This document shows positions 59,286 to 64,000 of a stretch of 64,000 nucleotides of DNA, piece after piece (the stretch's first letter is position 1; the number at the start of each line of letters is the position of its first letter). The notes beneath the pieces are model-generated. The model had not been told where the DNA came from and ran no database searches. It saw nothing but the letters and a program-made list of their open reading frames with translations. Where the stretch lies: positions 62,001 to 126,000 of the forward strand of contig DATBFG010000086.1 of the NCBI GenBank assembly GCA_036558645.1, in the 5' to 3' direction. The translations under genes were made by a program, and so were the position numbers. Origin of the DNA: DATBFG01 sp036558645. Its GTDB lineage: Bacteria; Acidobacteriota; Terriglobia; Terriglobales; Acidobacteriaceae.

Positions 59286-60905
59286 ATGCAGAACCACATA
59301 CTTTCGATCATTCTGTTTACGCCGCTGGTGGGCGCGTTCGTTCTCTTGTTTGTGCCGAAAGAGAATAAGGATGCGATCCGCTGGATTGCGAATATTTTCG
59401 CGGTGGCCGGGTTGCTGGTCTCGATTCCGCTGGTGCCCATGTTTTGGGCGGTGCGGTTCGAAGGCGGCTTCAAATTTCTCGAAGGCTCGGTGAATAACTG
59501 GATTCCGTCGATCGGCGCGGGATACCAGCTTGGAATCGACGGAATTTCGTTTCTGCTGATCATGCTGACCACGCTGCTGGGATGGATTTCGATCCTGTGC
59601 TCGTGGACGGCAATTGAGAACCGGGTAAAAGAGTACTACATCTGGTTTCTGGTGCTGCAGACCGGCATGTTGGGCGTGTTTATGGCGCTCGACTTTTTTC
59701 TCTTCTTTGTGTTCTGGGAAGCGATGCTGGTGCCGATGTATCTGCTGATCGGGATTTGGGGTGGGCCGAGAAAGTTATACGCGGCGATCAAATTCTTTCT
59801 ATATACGCTGGCCGGCTCGGTGTTGATGCTGCTGGGTATTCTGTTCCTTTATTTCCATCATCACGGAGCGACGGGAATTTACACGTTCAGTATTCCGGCG
59901 CTTTATCAGACTGCTCCGCAGATTCCGTTCAATTATGCGATCTGGCTGTTCCTGGCGTTCTTTCTGGGATTTGCCATCAAGGTGCCGATGTTTCCGTTCC
60001 ACACATGGCTTCCGGATGCGCACGTGGAAGCACCGACAGCGGGGTCAGTTATCCTGGCCGGCGTTCTGCTGAAGATGGGGACGTACGGGTTCATACGGTT
60101 CTCATTGCCATTCTTCCCACAGGTGGTTAACGATGCGCAGCACGCGTGGCTGGGCGTGACGGTTCGTGGATGGATGATTGGGTTGTCAATTGTCGGAATT
60201 CTGTATGGCGCGCTGGTTTCGCTGATGCAGAAGGACATGAAAAAGCTGGTGGCGTACTCGTCGGTAAGCCACCTGGGATTTTGCACGCTGGGGATTTTTG
60301 CGCTGAGCCCGGCAGGATTGAGCGGGTCGGTATTGCAACAAATTAATCACGGGATCTCGACGGGCGCACTGTTCTTGATCGTTGGCATTTTGTATGAACG
60401 GCGGCATACACGCGAGATTGCGGAGTATGGCGGTGTCGCAAATGTGATGCCGCTTTATGCGACGATCACGCTGGTCATGTTCCTGTCGTCCATGGGGCTG
60501 CCGCTGTTGAACGGGTTCGTGGGAGAGTTCACGATCCTGCAGGGCGCGTTCATGGAAAGGTGGCAGTGGGCAGCATGGGCGGTGCCCGGAGTGGTGCTCG
60601 GTGCAGCCTACTTGCTGTGGTTATATCAGCGAGTGTTCCTGGGGACGGTGACGAATCCGAAGAATGAGAAGTTGCACGACCTGACACCGCGCGAGGTGTT
60701 GACGTTTGCGCCGCTGATTGCGATGGCGCTGTGGATCGGGCTGTATCCCAAGCCATTCTTTGAGATCCTCGAGCAGCCGGTTAATAACCTGGTGCTCACG
60801 GTGCGGCCGGATTATCCGGGCATTAATAAAGAGGGAACTACTCCAAAGGTGTCGCACAACGCGAATACGTCCGGGACGATGGCCAGCGCGGGAGGGAGCA
60901 ACTAA
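59286..60905 (+). CDS. nuoM: NADH-quinone oxidoreductase subunit M
   Basis: A 539-residue antiporter-like subunit with 14 predicted helices. Signatures: FFLFFVFWEAMLVPMYLLIG, FKVPMFPFHTWLPDAHVEA as AIKVPMFPFHTWLPDAHVEA, and MKKLVAYSSVSHLGFCTLG. The conserved Glu (FWEAML) and Lys of the pump channel are present. It is followed directly by nuoN (0-bp gap). Confidence 0.97.
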   Translation: MQNHILSIILFTPLVGAFVLLFVPKENKDAIRWIANIFAVAGLLVSIPLVPMFWAVRFEGGFKFLEGSVNNWIPSIGAGYQLGIDGISFLLIMLTTLLGWISILCSWTAIENRVKEYYIWFLVLQTGMLGVFMALDFFLFFVFWEAMLVPMYLLIGIWGGPRKLYAAIKFFLYTLAGSVLMLLGILFLYFHHHGATGIYTFSIPALYQTAPQIPFNYAIWLFLAFFLGFAIKVPMFPFHTWLPDAHVEAPTAGSVILAGVLLKMGTYGFIRFSLPFFPQVVNDAQHAWLGVTVRGWMIGLSIVGILYGALVSLMQKDMKKLVAYSSVSHLGFCTLGIFALSPAGLSGSVLQQINHGISTGALFLIVGILYERRHTREIAEYGGVANVMPLYATITLVMFLSSMGLPLLNGFVGEFTILQGAFMERWQWAAWAVPGVVLGAAYLLWLYQRVFLGTVTNPKNEKLHDLTPREVLTFAPLIAMALWIGLYPKPFFEILEQPVNNLVLTVRPDYPGINKEGTTPKVSHNANTSGTMASAGGSN

Positions 60906-62483
60906 GTGGGTAACATGTCACAGATGTTCACGGGCATAGATTACCTGCTGTCGCTGCCGATCATCCTGCTGACGATGTTCGCGCTAGGCATTTTGTTGAT
61001 CGATCTCATGCTTCCGCCAGAGTGGAAGTGGGTAAACCCCATGACAGCGTTAGCGGGGATTGGATTTGCAGTCGTTGGAATAACAGGATCTCCACGGATC
61101 TGGAAGTTTGAAGTCTTGGGAATTTATCGTTTGGTGGAGGCTCTTAACGCGCGAGGATTGGGTGGTCGCCCGGCTCTTGCGGGCGCAATGTATGTAGACA
61201 CTTTCGCTGTGTACTTCTGGACGCTATTTCTTGTCGCGGCTGCGGTTTCGATCTTGATTTCGATTCGCTACCTGGAGATCGAGCGCGAGAACCATGGCGA
61301 GTTTTATGCGTTAATCCTGTTCGCCGTCGTCGGCATGATGTGCATGGCGGCCGGCATCGATATTGTTCTCATCTTTATTGGCCTGGAGTTGATGGCGATC
61401 TCCACGTATGTACTGGTGGGATTCCTGCGGAGTGATCGCCGGTCGAATGAAGCCGCGCTTAAATATCTGCTGCTAGGCGCATTCTCGTCGGGAATTTTTG
61501 CCTATGGCCTGTCGTTGCTTTACGGGCTTAGCGGTAGCACAAATTTAGTGATGATTGGGCGGGCGCTGCAGACACGCGTGGCAATGAATCCAAATCATAT
61601 GGATCCGATTGCCGTAGTGGCCCTGCTTACCACCGCAACTGGATTATTGTTCAAGATTGCCGCCGTACCATTTCATCAGTGGGCACCGGACGCTTATGAA
61701 GGCGCGCCGACGAACGTTACGGGATTCATGTCGGTGGCGGTCAAGGCGGCGGCGTGGGCGATGATGCTGCGGATTCTGCTCTGGGGGCTAAATCCGCTAA
61801 GGCCGGTATATCTGCCGCTGCTGATTTTTGTTTCAATCGCAACAATGACTGGGGCAAACCTGGCAGCGCTGACGCAGAATAACCTGAAGCGGCTTCTGGC
61901 GTATTCATCGATCGCTCATGTTGGGTACATGCTGCTGGGACTGGTCGCGGGAGACGCGACGGGCCCGCTGGCAGATGGCATCAAGGGGATTCTGATGTAT
62001 CTCCTTGTATATACGTTTATGAATTTGGGCGCGTTCGCGGTGATTACGTCGTTGCGGCAACGAGACATTATTGGGGATGAGATCGACGATATCGCAGGGC
62101 TGTATCAGCGGGCACCGGTGGAAGCGGTGCTGATGCTGGTGTTTTTGCTATCGTTGGCGGGGATTCCGCCACTGGCGGGGTTTTACGGGAAGTACTTCAT
62201 CTTCCTGGGACTGATCGAGAGCGAGCACTATGTGCTGGCGGCGTTGGCGGTGCTGTATGCGCTGTTCGGACTGTATTACTACATGAGGATCGCCAATGCG
62301 ATGTTCATGCGTGATGCTCTCGACAAAACGCGGTTGCCCATCAGCGCCGGGATGCGAGTTGCGCTGGGTGTGACCGCGTTAGCAACGATAGTTGTCGGCG
62401 TTTTCCCGGAGCCGTTTATTCGAGCAGTGAATTGGTCATTGAATATCTCGCAGGGGAATCCGTTGGTGGGGTGGCTGAGATAG
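60906..62483 (+). CDS. nuoN: NADH-quinone oxidoreductase subunit N
   Basis: A 525-residue antiporter-like subunit with 14 helices. Signatures: FIGLELMAISTYVLVGFLRS, EAALKYLLLGAFSSGIFAYG, AAVPFHQWAPDAYEGAPTNV and NLKRLLAYSSIAHVGYMLLG. The start is GTG 60906, one base after the nuoM stop, with GGGAG 7 bp before; ATG 60915 is the alternative. It ends the nuo cluster; no terminator is obvious in the 70-bp gap to the convergent last gene. Confidence 0.97.
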   Translation: MGNMSQMFTGIDYLLSLPIILLTMFALGILLIDLMLPPEWKWVNPMTALAGIGFAVVGITGSPRIWKFEVLGIYRLVEALNARGLGGRPALAGAMYVDTFAVYFWTLFLVAAAVSILISIRYLEIERENHGEFYALILFAVVGMMCMAAGIDIVLIFIGLELMAISTYVLVGFLRSDRRSNEAALKYLLLGAFSSGIFAYGLSLLYGLSGSTNLVMIGRALQTRVAMNPNHMDPIAVVALLTTATGLLFKIAAVPFHQWAPDAYEGAPTNVTGFMSVAVKAAAWAMMLRILLWGLNPLRPVYLPLLIFVSIATMTGANLAALTQNNLKRLLAYSSIAHVGYMLLGLVAGDATGPLADGIKGILMYLLVYTFMNLGAFAVITSLRQRDIIGDEIDDIAGLYQRAPVEAVLMLVFLLSLAGIPPLAGFYGKYFIFLGLIESEHYVLAALAVLYALFGLYYYMRIANAMFMRDALDKTRLPISAGMRVALGVTALATIVVGVFPEPFIRAVNWSLNISQGNPLVGWLR

Positions 62484-62554
62484 GGGCTAGTTCTCACCAG
62501 TCTACTCACACTGTCGACGTCCACTACAGAGGTGCTAGGAACATTTAGAATCCA

Positions 62555-63997
62555 CTACGGCCTGACACGGAATTGCTTGTTACTCTTAAGCACACCAGCA
62601 CTTGTCGTCACAGTTATGAAACCTTTGGTAGCGCCTGCGGGAACAATTGCAGTTAGAAAAGAATCGCGCAGCACACTGAAGCTGGCTGCAATTCCGTTGA
62701 ATGATACGTTTGTTGCGGTGTTAAGGCCTTGACCTAGGATTTGCACGGTGCTACCGACCTCACCGGAATTGGGGAGAAATGCAATGAAGGGCGGTTGGTT
62801 CACGGACACACTATAAAAAACTCCACAGTCGGTTGCGACACACCAGGTTAGCTGCCCCACGCCACCATAATAGGTATCTCCATAAAAGACTCCGTTGGTA
62901 TGCTGAACGAGGCTAGCAAGAGGTTGGGCTCCACTGGCCATATCAAAACTGTGGATAATGGAGAAATTGCCATTTGCCGTGAGTGTGAATAAGGTTCCAA
63001 ATCCAAGCGGTCCCCAATACCCGTTAGCACCATATAGCTTTCCGCCAGAAAGGAGCAATGTAGAGGTCGGGAATCCGCCATCGGTATCCGACGTCATGCT
63101 ATGGAGAACCGACTGCACCCCTGTTGGAGTTACTTTGAAAACGACCCCAACACCGCCGGCTCCGCCGCTTGTAGTAGTTCCGTAGAAGTTTCCATCATCC
63201 AGTTGAGTGAGCGAACCGTAGGGATGGGAGCCATTCGGATCATCGAAGTTGTACAGAACTGTGAGTGTTCCGGCTGGAGTGATTCGAAAAAATACGCCGC
63301 GAAGATTATTGTTGGTTCCACCGTAACTCGCGGTTCCGTAAAAGCTGCCATCTCTGCCCTCAATCAGCGGGTCTGTTGGGTTCCAGCCATGGGTCTGGTC
63401 GAAATCATACAATTTGGTAAAACGTCCACCCGTGATTTTGTACACAGTCCCGCAACCGGCAGAACAAGGGCCAGTGCCCCCTTCGTATGTCATCCCATAA
63501 AAGTTGCCGTCGCTAGCCTGCATCGGGCTAGAGGTAGGATGCGCGCCATCCGGGCCTGAAAAGTTATGCAGCACGATGAGATTGCCGGCTGGTGAAATTC
63601 TGAAGATCGTACCGTTGTTAGTTGAACCTCCGTAAAACGTGGTTCCATAGAAATTGCCATCTGTTCCTAAAGTTAAGCCGCCTGATGGATATGACCCATG
63701 AGTTCCATCAAAACTGTAAAGAACGGCTAGCTTTCCTGCAGGTGTGATCCGGAATACAGCTCCGAAGCCACCTACGCCTCCAATGGTGCCGGTACTATAA
63801 AGGTTCCCATCCCGACCTTGAGCGATGGTACCTGAATTGCCGGGCCGAGCTGGATCATCACTTCCAGTTCCAAAGTTGTAACGGACTGAAAATCGTTGAG
63901 CGAACGTAGATGGCAGGAAAATGAACAACGGTAAAGCAAGAATTGCGTGAGTAAAGAATCGTCGAATTGCTCTATCTTTGTGTGCAAGATCATTCAT
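62555..63997 (-). CDS. Exported GloVer-repeat protein with C-terminal IPT/TIG domain
   Basis: A 480-residue protein starting MNDLAHKDRAIRRFFTHAIL with a signal peptide ending FLPSTFAQ. Eight or nine tandem beta-propeller-like units follow, each with a core of FRITPAG...VLYNF...G..P...L..G.DGN(F/L)YGTT..GG, the choice-of-anchor GloVer repeat of Acidobacteriota. The last ~75 residues are an IPT/TIG Ig-like domain (NSGEVGSTVQILGQGLNTAT). The start lies 3 bases from the window end, so an upstream start cannot be excluded. Function is unknown, probably surface binding. Confidence 0.85.
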   Translation of the reverse strand: MNDLAHKDRAIRRFFTHAILALPLFIFLPSTFAQRFSVRYNFGTGSDDPARPGNSGTIAQGRDGNLYSTGTIGGVGGFGAVFRITPAGKLAVLYSFDGTHGSYPSGGLTLGTDGNFYGTTFYGGSTNNGTIFRISPAGNLIVLHNFSGPDGAHPTSSPMQASDGNFYGMTYEGGTGPCSAGCGTVYKITGGRFTKLYDFDQTHGWNPTDPLIEGRDGSFYGTASYGGTNNNLRGVFFRITPAGTLTVLYNFDDPNGSHPYGSLTQLDDGNFYGTTTSGGAGGVGVVFKVTPTGVQSVLHSMTSDTDGGFPTSTLLLSGGKLYGANGYWGPLGFGTLFTLTANGNFSIIHSFDMASGAQPLASLVQHTNGVFYGDTYYGGVGQLTWCVATDCGVFYSVSVNQPPFIAFLPNSGEVGSTVQILGQGLNTATNVSFNGIAASFSVLRDSFLTAIVPAGATKGFITVTTSAGVLKSNKQFRVRP

Positions 63998-64000
63998 ACT

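Overview
The window looks like chromosomal DNA of an Acidobacteriota bacterium, most likely class Terriglobia (Koribacter/Terriglobus-like). This is inferred, not searched: it rests on the GC-rich coding sequence, the many secreted proteins of acidobacterial type (GloVer repeats, Ig-like and carboxypeptidase-regulatory domains, DUF2911), and the interspersed repeats that read as CHPEQREGS when translated by chance. I saw no rRNA, tRNA, CRISPR array, transposase or phage gene.

Layout. 1-5.2 kb (minus): the 5' end of murI, then a metal-transport operon of an FTR1-DUF2318 fusion, two FtsX-type permeases and an ABC ATPase whose C-terminus is a DtxR-like metalloregulator domain; a Fur-box-like dyad sits at its promoter. 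5.3-11.3 kb (minus): an SprT/YgjP-like metallopeptidase, then uvrA with three coupled genes for exported proteins. 11.4-16.3 kb (minus): an aa3-type cytochrome c oxidase operon (II, I, III, III, IV and a small CxxC protein). 16.5-24.7 kb: a thioesterase, a PdxR/MocR regulator divergent from pdxS-pdxT, an ArsR/SRPBCC group, miaB and a bifunctional nuclease. 24.7-28.4 kb (minus): two SH3b exported proteins, heme O synthase (which serves the oxidase) and a DUF2911 protein.

28.8-34 kb (plus): an exported M48 protease followed by a signalling group (STAS, FHA-GAF-SpoIIE phosphatase, a 54-residue protein, PP2C phosphatase). 34.1-40.4 kb (plus): a Rrf2 regulator without cysteines, overlapping a sulfonate/taurine-type ABC transporter, then a long structured leader, an orphan ModA-type binding protein and a porin. 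40.4-51.4 kb: a PLP decarboxylase, a Tat-exported ferritin-like protein, a beta-propeller glycosidase-like protein, a GH18-like exported protein, a zinc-finger-like gene bracketed by 80-bp direct repeats, a decayed Ig-like gene whose 5' end is an interspersed repeat, and lysS. 51.5-62.5 kb (plus): respiratory complex I genes nuoA-C-D-H-J-K-L-M-N, with no nuoB, E, F, G or I, so every Fe-S subunit must come from elsewhere. The window ends in an exported GloVer-repeat/IPT protein.

The most unusual points are the ABC ATPase-DtxR fusion in the iron operon, the PdxR-like regulator with Asp where the PLP-binding Lys should be, the Fe-S-free nuo cluster with low-complexity word repeats between its genes, the repeat-bounded zinc-finger-like gene, and the structured leader before modA. 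Residue alignments to known families were made from memory, and no database search was run.
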